Source: Mesorhizobium erdmanii USDA 3471
GTDB taxonomy: Bacteria > Pseudomonadota > Alphaproteobacteria > Rhizobiales > Rhizobiaceae
NCBI RefSeq assembly: GCF_000472705.1
Contig: NZ_AXAE01000021.1
Coordinates: 7,501 to 71,500, forward strand
Direction: 5' to 3'
DNA: 64,000 nt
In this document: piece after piece, positions 54,509-63,495 of the stretch
Numbering within the stretch: the stretch's first letter is position 1
How the letters are laid out: every line of letters starts with the position of its first letter
Program-made: the position numbers and the translations under genes
The notes under the pieces: model-generated
Told to the model about the DNA's origin: nothing
Database searches by the model: none
What the model saw: only the letters and a program-made list of their open reading frames with translations

Positions 54509-55162
54509 ATGGGACCTGTCATTTTTCGTCAGCTCGTTGAAAATGATATTCCAGACATGGCCGCGATGGAGGCGGCGGCCTGGGGGCCTCTCGGCGCCAG
54601 CCAAGAAACGATCAGGCGCCGTCTTTCCTTGGGACATACAACGATCATCGCCGTGGCCGAACATCTCGTTGCCGGCGCTATCGGTTTCGTGGAGACCAGC
54701 CAGGACCCTCACGACAGGGAAGAATTCCCGAAAACCTTCTCCGCTTATTCTTCGCTAGCCCGGACCGGACCGGCCAGATCGCTCTACGTTTACAACCTTG
54801 GTTTGCGGCCTGACTTTCGCGGCACCGACATGGCACGCCGCCTCTTGTCGCAACTGACCGAGCACGGCCGTCGGGTTGGAGCCCGCTGGCTGGTCGGCGA
54901 TGGGCGATGTCCGTCCTATGCGGGAGCCCAGGACGATTTCCCCGACAAGGTTCGGCCGAATCCAGCGTTTCGCCGGACCATCGACCATTGGCATCGGACC
55001 GGCGTGACGCCCGCGGTCGAGGCTCTAACGAGGGACCCGCTGCTGCGGTTCTACAGGCGCGTTCTGCAGTGCGAATTCCTTCACCTAGCGCCCGATTTTC
55101 TGCCGCAGGACATCAGTTCTGGCGGGTTTCGCGTCATCTTTGCCGTTGATCTCGCCCCATGA
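54509..55162 (+). CDS. GNAT-like acetyltransferase, unassigned
   Basis: 217 residues from ATG 54509 (MGPVIFRQL); upstream TTG 54488 and GTG 54491 are possible. The central part looks like a GNAT fold: IIAVAEHLVAGAIGFVETSQ, LYVYNLGLRPDFRGTDMARR (the acetyl-CoA loop, weak match RGTDMA), LLSQLTEHGRRVGARWLVGD. The C-terminal 80 residues (TIDHWHRTGVTPAVEALTRD) are not typical of GNATs. The gene overlaps the P450 start (ATGA), so the two are coupled. It could acylate an amine made or used by the neighbouring enzymes. Confidence 0.8.
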   Translation: MGPVIFRQLVENDIPDMAAMEAAAWGPLGASQETIRRRLSLGHTTIIAVAEHLVAGAIGFVETSQDPHDREEFPKTFSAYSSLARTGPARSLYVYNLGLRPDFRGTDMARRLLSQLTEHGRRVGARWLVGDGRCPSYAGAQDDFPDKVRPNPAFRRTIDHWHRTGVTPAVEALTRDPLLRFYRRVLQCEFLHLAPDFLPQDISSGGFRVIFAVDLAP

Positions 55163-56385
55163 CGATCCAGCCCGATCTTTTCGATCCTTTCGCCCTTGGC
55201 AGCGATCCTTTTCCTGAATTCGCTCGTCGTCGGGCAGAGGGTGGCGCCAGTTGGGGCAAGCCTCCCTATCCGGAGGTCGGCGTGGCCTTGTACGTGTTCA
55301 GCCACGCTCTCGTATCCGAGGCCCTGAAACACCCCTTTTTGTTGCAGGCACCTCCAGGCACCTACCAGGAAGTCAGGCAGAAGATCAGCGCCAATCCGGC
55401 GTTGGATTTGTTGACACGCTCGATGCTTCTGTCCGACCCGCCGCGACACATGCATCTGCGGCGTCCCCTGGCTGGCTCCCTGACGTTTTCCGCCGGCAAA
55501 GGGCTGTTCAGCCAGCTCATGCCCAAGGCATCGGAGCTGACCCGGGCAGCGGCGGGCAAGCCTTGGTTCGACGCGATTCGCGACATAGGCTTGCCGCTAT
55601 CGTTTTCGGGCCTTGAACAGATCCTCGGCATCGATATCGACGATCCCTGGCTGATCGGAAGCGACGCCCAGCGCATGGCCAAGGCCCTGGATATCCGCAC
55701 CGGGAATGTCGACAACGACGCCAATGAGGCCTGCCGCCGGCTGGAGGCATGGGCGTCGCAAGCCATCGAGGGAGGCGGCGTGCGCCCAAACGGCATTTCG
55801 GCCCAGATGCTCGCCGAGGTTGAGGCTGGTCGCTGGCGCAGAGACGACGCCATTGCGAACATCGTCTTCCTGCTCTTTGCCGGACAAGCCACTGTGGTCG
55901 ATACCTTTGGCAATGCGCTGGCCGCACTGGCAGAGGCCCCGGACCAATTGTCGTTGCTCGAAGGCGGGACTGTCGGCTGGTCGGCTGCAGCGGAGGAACT
56001 GCTTCGTTTTTGTGCGCCGGTGCATTTTGCCGGGGCCCGCATTGCCGCGCAGGACCTGGAGATCGGCGGCGCGACCATCACGGCTGGCCAAGCGGTTGTA
56101 CCGGTGCTGGCGAGCGCCAACCGGGATGTTTCGGTCTTCCCGGCCGGCGACCGCCTCGATCTGCGCTCGGGTGTTTCATCTGCGCTGGCATTCGGCACCG
56201 GGCTTCACGCCTGCCTTGGTCAGCACGTTGCGCGGGCAGAGTTGGCTGTCCTTCTGGAAGCCCTGTTTACAGAAGCCAGCGGCTGGCGTCTGGATATCCC
56301 GAATGTCGTCCGGCGTGATTCCGTCCTTTTCTACGGCCTGGAAACCGCGCCGATGATCCAGGCGGCAGGTCTGCCAGCGATCTGA
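55159..56385 (+). CDS. Cytochrome P450
   Basis: 408 residues, a full bacterial class I P450. The heme-binding loop FGTGLHACLG (345-354) has the axial Cys352; ExxR is Glu280-Arg283 in EELLR; the I-helix oxygen motif is AGQAT (241-245). The N-terminus has no membrane anchor, so it is soluble and needs ferredoxin and a reductase from elsewhere. It starts within the stop of the GNAT gene. Not one of the named rhizobial P450 clusters (for example the gibberellin operon), because none of those neighbours are here. A role in making a small acylated or peptide-like metabolite is inference from the three neighbouring genes. Confidence 0.95.
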   Translation: MTIQPDLFDPFALGSDPFPEFARRRAEGGASWGKPPYPEVGVALYVFSHALVSEALKHPFLLQAPPGTYQEVRQKISANPALDLLTRSMLLSDPPRHMHLRRPLAGSLTFSAGKGLFSQLMPKASELTRAAAGKPWFDAIRDIGLPLSFSGLEQILGIDIDDPWLIGSDAQRMAKALDIRTGNVDNDANEACRRLEAWASQAIEGGGVRPNGISAQMLAEVEAGRWRRDDAIANIVFLLFAGQATVVDTFGNALAALAEAPDQLSLLEGGTVGWSAAAEELLRFCAPVHFAGARIAAQDLEIGGATITAGQAVVPVLASANRDVSVFPAGDRLDLRSGVSSALAFGTGLHACLGQHVARAELAVLLEALFTEASGWRLDIPNVVRRDSVLFYGLETAPMIQAAGLPAI

Positions 56386-56477
56386 AGCACGCGGTTATTG
56401 CATCGCCATCACGAGGAATTGTTGGTCCGGCACGGGGGTTTGTGCCCTCGCGACCGATTGTAGCAGATCATAAATGT

Positions 56478-56492
56478 TGACTACCATGCTCA
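56478..56492. promoter_or_regulatory. RirA-type iron-responsive operator (IRO box)
   Basis: TGA, nine bases, TCA: TGACTACCATGCTCA, exactly matching the TGA-N9-TCA rhizobial IRO box. It overlaps a -35-like TTGACT (56477-56482) whose -10 candidate ATAGGA starts 17 bases later. It lies 47 bases before the start of an iron(III) substrate-binding protein gene, so repression in iron-replete cells by RirA is expected. Confidence 0.75.
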
Positions 56493-56538
56493 GGTATCGA
56501 TAGGAGAGCCCTGCCAACCTTAAACCAAGGACGACGCC

Positions 56539-57546
56539 ATGAAACACGCTCTTTCCGCCCTTGCCGGTGCTACCGCACTGGCAATCAGCCTGATCACCGC
56601 GCCGGCGATGGCAGAAGATGCCGACATCATCGTCTACAACGCGCAGCATGAGAGCCTGGCCAAGGAATGGGCCGAAGGGTTCACCAAGGAAACCGGCATC
56701 AAGGTCACCTTGCGCAATGGCGGCGACAGCGACTTCTCCAACCAGATCGTCGCCGAAGGCGCGGCCTCGCCCGCCGACGTGTTCCTGACCGAGAATTCAC
56801 CGGCCATGGTGCTGGTCGAGAATGCCGGCCTGTTCGCGCCGGTCGATGCCGACACGCTGGCTCAGGTGCCGCAGGACTATCAGGCAGCCAGCGGCAAATG
56901 GGTGGGCGTGGCCGCGCGCAGCACCGTATTCGCCTACAACAAGTCCAAGCTGAGCGCCGACAAGCTGCCCAAGTCGCTGCTCGATCTCGCCGATCCGAGC
57001 TGGAAGGGCCGCTGGGCCGCCTCGCCTTCGGGCGCCGACTTCCAGGCCATCGTCAGCGCGCTGCTGCAGCTCAAGGGTGAGGCGGCGACAGCGGACTGGC
57101 TGAAGGCGATGAAGACCAATTTCACCGCTTACAAGGGCAACAGCACCGTCATGAAGGCGGTCAATGCCGGCGAGATCGAAGGCGGCGTGATCTACCATTA
57201 TTACTACTTCGGCGATCAGGCCAAGACCGGCGAGAACAGCAAGAACGTCGCGCTGCACTATTTCAAGAACCAGGATCCGGGCGCATTCGTCTCGGTCTCG
57301 GGTGGTGGCGTGCTCGCCTCGAGCAAGCATCCGAAGGAAGCCCAGGCCTTCCTGAAGTGGGTGACCGGCAAGGGCGGCCAGGATGTGCTGAAGAACGGAA
57401 ACTCCTTCGAATACGCCGTCGGCAAGGATGCCGAATCCAACCCGAAGCTGGTGCCGCTCGCCGATCTGCAGGCGCCGAAGGTCGACGCCGCGACGCTGAA
57501 CTCCAAGAAGGTCACCGACCTGATGACGGCAGCCGGCTTGCTTTAG
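56539..57546 (+). CDS. Iron(III) ABC transporter substrate-binding protein (FbpA/FutA-like)
   Basis: 335 residues. Signal peptide (LSALAGATALAISLITAPAMA) then a class F-like periplasmic-binding fold: ADIIVYNAQHESLAKEW, FLTENSPAMVLVENAGLF, and the tyrosine cluster GGVIYHYYYFGD, the usual Fe(III) ligands in this group. It collects ferric iron, or ferric citrate/xenosiderophore, in the periplasm and passes it to the permease. Behind a RirA-like box (56478). A stem-loop follows its stop, and the permease and ATPase genes are 95 bases further down. Confidence 0.95.
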   Translation: MKHALSALAGATALAISLITAPAMAEDADIIVYNAQHESLAKEWAEGFTKETGIKVTLRNGGDSDFSNQIVAEGAASPADVFLTENSPAMVLVENAGLFAPVDADTLAQVPQDYQAASGKWVGVAARSTVFAYNKSKLSADKLPKSLLDLADPSWKGRWAASPSGADFQAIVSALLQLKGEAATADWLKAMKTNFTAYKGNSTVMKAVNAGEIEGGVIYHYYYFGDQAKTGENSKNVALHYFKNQDPGAFVSVSGGGVLASSKHPKEAQAFLKWVTGKGGQDVLKNGNSFEYAVGKDAESNPKLVPLADLQAPKVDAATLNSKKVTDLMTAAGLL

Positions 57547-57580
57547 TTGCCGTTCGTCCTAATAAGGACGTCAGGCCTTG

Positions 57581-57615
57581 CTCCCGCGGGAATTCTGCGG
57601 GAGCGTTTTATTTTT
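57581..57615 (+). terminator. Stem-loop between the binding-protein and permease genes
   Basis: CTCCCGC (57581-57587) and GCGGGAG (57597-57603), 9-base loop, followed by CGTTTTATTTTT. A shorter hairpin (CGTCCT/AGGACG at 57555-57570) precedes it. A partial terminator or 3'-end protector here would make more binding protein than permease, as is common in ABC operons. Confidence 0.75.
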
Positions 57616-57627
57616 CGAGACTCGTCG

Positions 57628-57705
57628 ATGACGACAAGCTGTGTTCCTGACCGCCATAGCGATCCTTCAATTGCCGCCGCTGCGCCGCAACCGAACGGCG
57701 CCTGA
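57628..57705 (+). other. Possible 25-codon leader or frameshifted permease N-terminus
   Basis: ATG 57628 opens a 25-codon frame (MTTSCVPDRHSDPSIAAAAP, continuing QPNGA) that ends at TGA 57705, four bases before permease ATG 57710 and in another frame. It is either a coupled leader peptide or the true N-terminus of the permease displaced by a one-base indel. No ribosome site is clear. Confidence 0.3.
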
Positions 57706-57709
57706 GCCG

Positions 57710-59290
57710 ATGCAGTCTGCGGTCGATCTCGCGCGCTCTCGCCAGCCGCCGAAGATGCGCCGAAGGGCTAAGCGGCGGGCCGCCCCCTGGCTGATCACCG
57801 CCGCCGTCTTCGTCTCGCTGCTCGCCCTTTTGCCGCTCGCCTTCATCGTCTGGATCGCGGTGCAGACCGGCTGGGAGACCGTCTCGGCGTTGGTCTTCCG
57901 GCCGCGTGTTGGGGAACTGCTGGTCAACACCACGCTGCTGGTGTTGCTGACCGTCCCGATCGCCATCGTCCTGTCTGTCGCGCTGGCCTGGCTGACCGAG
58001 CGCAGCGACCTGCCCGGCGCCAGGCTGTGGGCCTGGCTGTGCGTGGCGCCGCTCGCCATTCCCGCTTTCGTGCATTCCTATGCATGGATCACCATGGTGC
58101 CCGGGCTGCACGGCCTGTGGGCCGGCGTCCTGGTGTCCGTCATCGCTTATTTCCCGTTTCTCTATCTGCCCATTTCGGCGGCGCTGCGTCGCCTCGACCC
58201 GGCTCTCGAGGACGCGGCCGCAGCCCTTGGCCTCGGCCCGTGGTGGGTGTTCTGGCGTGTCGTGGTGCCGCAGCTCAGGCTCGCCATCTGCGGCGGCTCG
58301 CTGCTGGTCGGGCTGCATCTGCTGGCAGAATATGGCCTCTACGTCTTCATCCGCTTCGACACCTTCACCACCGCGATCGTCGACCAGTTCCAGTCGACCT
58401 TCAACGGGCCGGCCGCCAACATGCTGGCCGGTGTCCTGGTGACCTGCTGCTTCGTGCTTCTGGGCCTCGAAGTCCTGGTGCGCGGCGAGGAACGCTATGC
58501 CCGTGTCGGCTCCGGCGCGGCACGCCACCAGCCGCGCACAAGCCTCGGCCATGCCACCATCCCGAGCCTGCTCTTGCTTGTCCTTACCACGCTGCTGGCG
58601 CTCGGCGTGCCGTTCGTCACCATCGGCCGCTGGCTCGTCGCCGGCGGCGCCGAGGTCTGGCGCCTCGACGAGATTGGCCTGGCACTCGGCCAGACCCTGT
58701 TCCTGGCGCTTGCAGGGGCACTGCTTGCCACCGTCGCCGCCATGCCGATGGCCTGGATCTCGATCCGCGCGCCGGGACCCTTGCAGCGCCTGCTGGAGGG
58801 TTGCAACTACATCGTCGGCTCGCTACCGGGTGTCGTCATCGCGCTGGCGCTGGTCACTATCACCGTGCGCATTGCGCTTCCGCTCTATCAGACGCTGTTC
58901 ACCATCCTGGTCGCCTATGCACTCATGTTCCTGCCGCGAGCCCTTGTCAGCCTGCGCGCCTCGATCGCCCAGGCGCCCGTCGAGCTCGAACGCGCCGCGT
59001 CCAGCCTCGGCCGACGCCCGCTCAACGCGCTGTGGTCGACGACCATCCGCCTGTCGGCGCCCGGTGCCGCGGCCGGCATGGCGCTGGTGGCGCTCGGCAT
59101 CATGAACGAACTGACCGCGACCCAGATGCTGGCGCCGAACGGCACCCGCACGCTGGCGATGGCGTTCTGGTCCTACAGCGGCGAGATCGATTACGCCTCG
59201 GCCGCCCCTTACGCCTTCATCATGGTGGCGATGTCGCTGCCGCTGACCTGGCTGCTCTATGTCCAGTCGAAACGGATGGCCGGACGATGA
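57710..59290 (+). CDS. Iron(III) ABC transporter permease (FbpB-like, fused halves)
   Basis: 526 residues from ATG 57710 (MQSAVDLARS); GTG 57641 opens the same frame earlier. About 12 hydrophobic helices in two repeats, each with an ABC-permease EAA loop: EDAAAALGLG near the middle and ERAASSLGRR near the end. This fused, two-in-one permease is typical of FbpB/SfuB iron importers. It forms the channel for iron delivered by the binding protein. It overlaps the ATPase gene by ATGA. Confidence 0.93.
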   Translation: MQSAVDLARSRQPPKMRRRAKRRAAPWLITAAVFVSLLALLPLAFIVWIAVQTGWETVSALVFRPRVGELLVNTTLLVLLTVPIAIVLSVALAWLTERSDLPGARLWAWLCVAPLAIPAFVHSYAWITMVPGLHGLWAGVLVSVIAYFPFLYLPISAALRRLDPALEDAAAALGLGPWWVFWRVVVPQLRLAICGGSLLVGLHLLAEYGLYVFIRFDTFTTAIVDQFQSTFNGPAANMLAGVLVTCCFVLLGLEVLVRGEERYARVGSGAARHQPRTSLGHATIPSLLLLVLTTLLALGVPFVTIGRWLVAGGAEVWRLDEIGLALGQTLFLALAGALLATVAAMPMAWISIRAPGPLQRLLEGCNYIVGSLPGVVIALALVTITVRIALPLYQTLFTILVAYALMFLPRALVSLRASIAQAPVELERAASSLGRRPLNALWSTTIRLSAPGAAAGMALVALGIMNELTATQMLAPNGTRTLAMAFWSYSGEIDYASAAPYAFIMVAMSLPLTWLLYVQSKRMAGR

Positions 59291-60369
59291 CCTCTCTCGA
59301 AATCCGCGACCTGCACAAGCATTATGGTCCGGTCGCCGCACTGGCCGGCGTCGACCTCGATGTCGCTAGCGGCAGCCGCACCGCCATCGTCGGCCCCTCC
59401 GGCTGCGGCAAGACCACCTTGCTGCGGCTGATCGCCGGCTTCGAGGCGCCGGACGAAGGCCGCATCGTGCTCGACGGCGAGGTGCTGGCCAATGGCGGCA
59501 CGGCTGTCCCGGCGCATCGCCGCGGCATCGGCGTTGTGGCGCAGGACGGCGCCCTGTTCCCGCATCTGACCATATCGGACAATATCGGTTTCGGCCTGGG
59601 CCGCGGCGAGGACAAGCGCACCGAGCGCATCATCGAACTCGCCTATATCGTTGGACTGGACAAAGCGATCCTCAAGCGCCGCCCGCACGAGCTTTCAGGC
59701 GGCCAGCAGCAGCGCGTCGCGCTCGCTCGCGCCATGGCGATGAAGCCGCGGCTGATGCTGCTCGACGAGCCGTTCTCCGCGCTCGACACCGGACTGCGCG
59801 CCTCGATGCGTAAAGCGGTGGCCGAACTTCTGGAGGCGGCCGGCATCACCACCATCCTGGTGACGCACGACCAGGCCGAAGCACTGTCCTTCGCCGCCCA
59901 GGTGGCGGTGATGAGAGAAGGCAAATTCTCGCAGGTCGGCACGCCGCGCGATCTCTACCTCAAGCCGAAGGACAGGATGATCGCTGAGTTCCTCGGCGAC
60001 GCCATCATCCTGCCGGCGAGCATCTCGGGCGGCTTCGCCAACTCGCCGCTCGGCCGCATCGCCGTCGATACCAATGACAGCCGCGACGTCGCCCGCATCA
60101 TGTTGCGGCCGGAGCAGATTGCGCTGAAGAGAACATCGCGCGAAGGCATGTCGGGCACATCAGACATGCTGTTTGGCGAAGTGACGGAATCGGAATTCGC
60201 CGGCTCGACATGCACGATCGCGGTGCGGCTGCTGAACAATGCCGACCCACCGGACGCCGCGGCGATCGGCAACAAGCCTTTGATCCTGCGCAAATCCGGC
60301 ATGGACGCGCCGTCGGTCGGCGAGATCGTGCGGCTCACCGTGTCGGGAAAGGCGCATGTGTTCGCCTGA
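59287..60369 (+). CDS. Iron(III) ABC transporter ATP-binding protein (FbpC-like)
   Basis: 360 residues from ATG 59287, overlapping the permease stop. Walker A GPSGCGKTT, Q-loop VVAQDGALFPH, signature LSGGQQQR, Walker B LMLLDEP, H-loop VTHDQAEA. The C-terminal TOBE/OB domain (from about 245) is of the FbpC/PotA kind. It powers iron import with the two genes upstream. An alternative longer frame upstream is out-of-frame reading of the permease. The following genes converge on it. Confidence 0.95.
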   Translation: MTSLEIRDLHKHYGPVAALAGVDLDVASGSRTAIVGPSGCGKTTLLRLIAGFEAPDEGRIVLDGEVLANGGTAVPAHRRGIGVVAQDGALFPHLTISDNIGFGLGRGEDKRTERIIELAYIVGLDKAILKRRPHELSGGQQQRVALARAMAMKPRLMLLDEPFSALDTGLRASMRKAVAELLEAAGITTILVTHDQAEALSFAAQVAVMREGKFSQVGTPRDLYLKPKDRMIAEFLGDAIILPASISGGFANSPLGRIAVDTNDSRDVARIMLRPEQIALKRTSREGMSGTSDMLFGEVTESEFAGSTCTIAVRLLNNADPPDAAAIGNKPLILRKSGMDAPSVGEIVRLTVSGKAHVFA

Positions 60370-60463
60370 AAGTCTGACGCTGCGGCGCCCGGCATGCGGT
60401 AGCGAGATGCGATTTCCGGATTCAACTAAGCAGCTCGGCCGCTGATCAATGACGCCTGAAAAA

Positions 60464-61564
<1,101 letters not shown>

Positions 61565-61577
61565 TTTTTGTCTCCTG

Positions 61578-62492
61578 TTATTTCTCGGTAGCGATCAGGC
61601 CACGCACGATCCAGCGTTGCATGAGCACCACGACAACCAGCGGCGGCAGCATGACGATCAACGTGCCGGCCATGGCAATGTGCCATTCCGGAGTGCCGCC
61701 GACATTGGGGATCAGCTGCTTGAGCTCGGTCACCGCCATCGCGTGCGACTGGTCGGTGGTGATGAGCAGCGGCCACAGATACTGGTTCCAGGCCCACAGA
61801 AACATGATGGTCCCGAGTGCCGCCATGTTGTTGCGCGACAGCGGAAGAAGAACATCGATGAAGAACCGCAGCGGCCCCGCACCGTCCATACGCGCCGCCT
61901 CGGTCAGTTCATCCGGCACGGTGAGGAAGAACTGGCGGTACAGAAAGGTCCCGGTCGCGGTGGCGACCAGCGGCAGTATCAGGCCGGGGTAGGAATTAAG
62001 CAGCCCGAGGTTGAGCGAGACCTGCACGCCCGAGAGCTTTTCGATCAGCCAGCTGAAGCCTGTCACGTCGAGGATGGCCTGATAGGGCGACAGCACGTTG
62101 GCGACGACCGCATAGGTCGGCACGATGCGCACTTCCAGCGGCAGCATGAGGGTGACGAAGATCAGCCAGAAGATAAACATCCGGCCAGGAAAACGGAAAT
62201 AGACGATCGAGAAGGCGGTGAGCGCCGAAATGATCACTTTGCCGGCCGCCACGCCGCCGGCGACGATGAAGCTGTTGAGCAGCTTGGGGCCGAGACCGGC
62301 CGTTACCCACGCCGTCTTGATGTTGACCCAGAAGTCGCTACCCGGCAGCAGCGACATCGGCACATCGTTGACATCCCTCAGGTTGTGCGACGCGGCGATG
62401 GCGACGACCGCGAACGGCGCGACGCAGAAGACAAAACCGACGAACAAAATCAAATGCGTGAAGAAGTTGAGGAAAGGGGTGCGTTCTACCAT
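61578..62492 (-). CDS. ugpE: sn-Glycerol-3-phosphate ABC transporter permease UgpE
   Basis: 304 residues, six hydrophobic helices. EAA loop: DELTEAARMDGAGPLRFFID. ARIPTYAVVAN-like EVRIVPTYAVVANVLS and SWLIEKLSGVQVSLN match UgpE closely. It forms the transmembrane channel with UgpA. It lies 7 bases after ugpA and 13 before ugpC. Confidence 0.96.
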   Translation of the reverse strand: MVERTPFLNFFTHLILFVGFVFCVAPFAVVAIAASHNLRDVNDVPMSLLPGSDFWVNIKTAWVTAGLGPKLLNSFIVAGGVAAGKVIISALTAFSIVYFRFPGRMFIFWLIFVTLMLPLEVRIVPTYAVVANVLSPYQAILDVTGFSWLIEKLSGVQVSLNLGLLNSYPGLILPLVATATGTFLYRQFFLTVPDELTEAARMDGAGPLRFFIDVLLPLSRNNMAALGTIMFLWAWNQYLWPLLITTDQSHAMAVTELKQLIPNVGGTPEWHIAMAGTLIVMLPPLVVVVLMQRWIVRGLIATEK

Positions 62493-62499
62493 GTCATCC

Positions 62500-63384
62500 T
62501 CACCCGTAATGCACGCGCCGCTCGATGAAGCGGAACTGGAAGATGGTGAGGACGATGATGAGCAGCATCAGGATGATGCTCTGCGCGGCGGCGCCCGAAT
62601 AATCCAAACCTTTGAAGCCGTCGGAATAGATCTTGTAGACCATCAGATTGGTTGCATTCGCCGGGCCGCCTGACGTCATGATGTCGACGATGCCGAAGGA
62701 ATCCTGGAAGCTTTCGGTGATGTTGATGACCAGAAGGAAGAAGATGGTCGGCGTGATCAGCGGGAACTGGATGTCCCAGAAACGCCTGATGACGCCCGAA
62801 CCGTCCATTGCGGCGGCCTCGATCAGCGAGCGGGGTATGGCCTGGAACGCGGCCAGGAAGAAAATGAAGTTGTAGCCGACATATTTCCACGAGAAGGCGA
62901 CGATGATCGATGCCATGGCGTCCGCGCCATCGAGACCCGGATCCCAGATCCCCGGCCAAATCCGGTTGATGACGGAAAGGAACCCCGCCTCCGGCGCTAG
63001 AATGAAGCGGAACGCCAGCGCCAACGCGGGTGCGGCGATGCCGTAGGGCCAGATCAGCACCACGCGATAAAGGCGCGAGCCGGCGAGTTGCCGATCGGTC
63101 AAGGCGGCGAGCACGAGCGCGATGAACATCGCAAGCCCGGTGCTGATCCCGGCAAAGACGAGGCTGGCGGTAATCGAGTTCCAGTAGTCGGCGTTGGCCA
63201 GGATCGAGCGGAAATTGTCGAGCCCGACCCAGATGTTGCCTCCGCCCCAGGGCTGCTGCAGCGTCAGCGACCAATAGACCGCTTGGCCCGCCGGCCAGTA
63301 GAAGAACGTGAAGATCAGGAGGAGCTGCGGCACCGCGAACAGGATGCCGATCGTCCAACTGCTGAAAGTGACGCGTTTTTCCAT
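62500..63384 (-). CDS. ugpA: sn-Glycerol-3-phosphate ABC transporter permease UgpA
   Basis: 294 residues, six hydrophobic helices. UgpA landmarks: YWPAGQAVYWSLTLQQPWGG at the N-terminus and the EAA loop PRSLIEAAAMDGSGVIRRFW followed by DIQFPLITPTIFFLLVINIT. It pairs with UgpE. A 111-base gap with a hairpin separates it from ugpB. Confidence 0.96.
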   Translation of the reverse strand: MEKRVTFSSWTIGILFAVPQLLLIFTFFYWPAGQAVYWSLTLQQPWGGGNIWVGLDNFRSILANADYWNSITASLVFAGISTGLAMFIALVLAALTDRQLAGSRLYRVVLIWPYGIAAPALALAFRFILAPEAGFLSVINRIWPGIWDPGLDGADAMASIIVAFSWKYVGYNFIFFLAAFQAIPRSLIEAAAMDGSGVIRRFWDIQFPLITPTIFFLLVINITESFQDSFGIVDIMTSGGPANATNLMVYKIYSDGFKGLDYSGAAAQSIILMLLIIVLTIFQFRFIERRVHYG

Positions 63385-63440
63385 CGGTCCGCCGATGCCG
63401 CCGAGCGGCCAGTCACGTTTGCATTAAATACGCGAAACAA

Positions 63441-63477
63441 CCGCCCGTCGACTCGAAGCACAGGAGTCGGCGGGCGG
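63441..63477 (-). terminator. Hairpin between ugpB and ugpA
   Basis: CCGCCCG-T-CGACTC (63441-63454) and GAGTCG-G-CGGGCGG (63464-63477) form a 14-bp stem with one T-G pair and a 9-base loop. On the minus strand it is followed by TTGTTTCGCG, a poor U-tract. Better read as an mRNA-stabilising or attenuating hairpin that raises binding-protein levels. Confidence 0.7.
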
Positions 63478-63495
63478 CCTGAAAAATCCCAGCGA

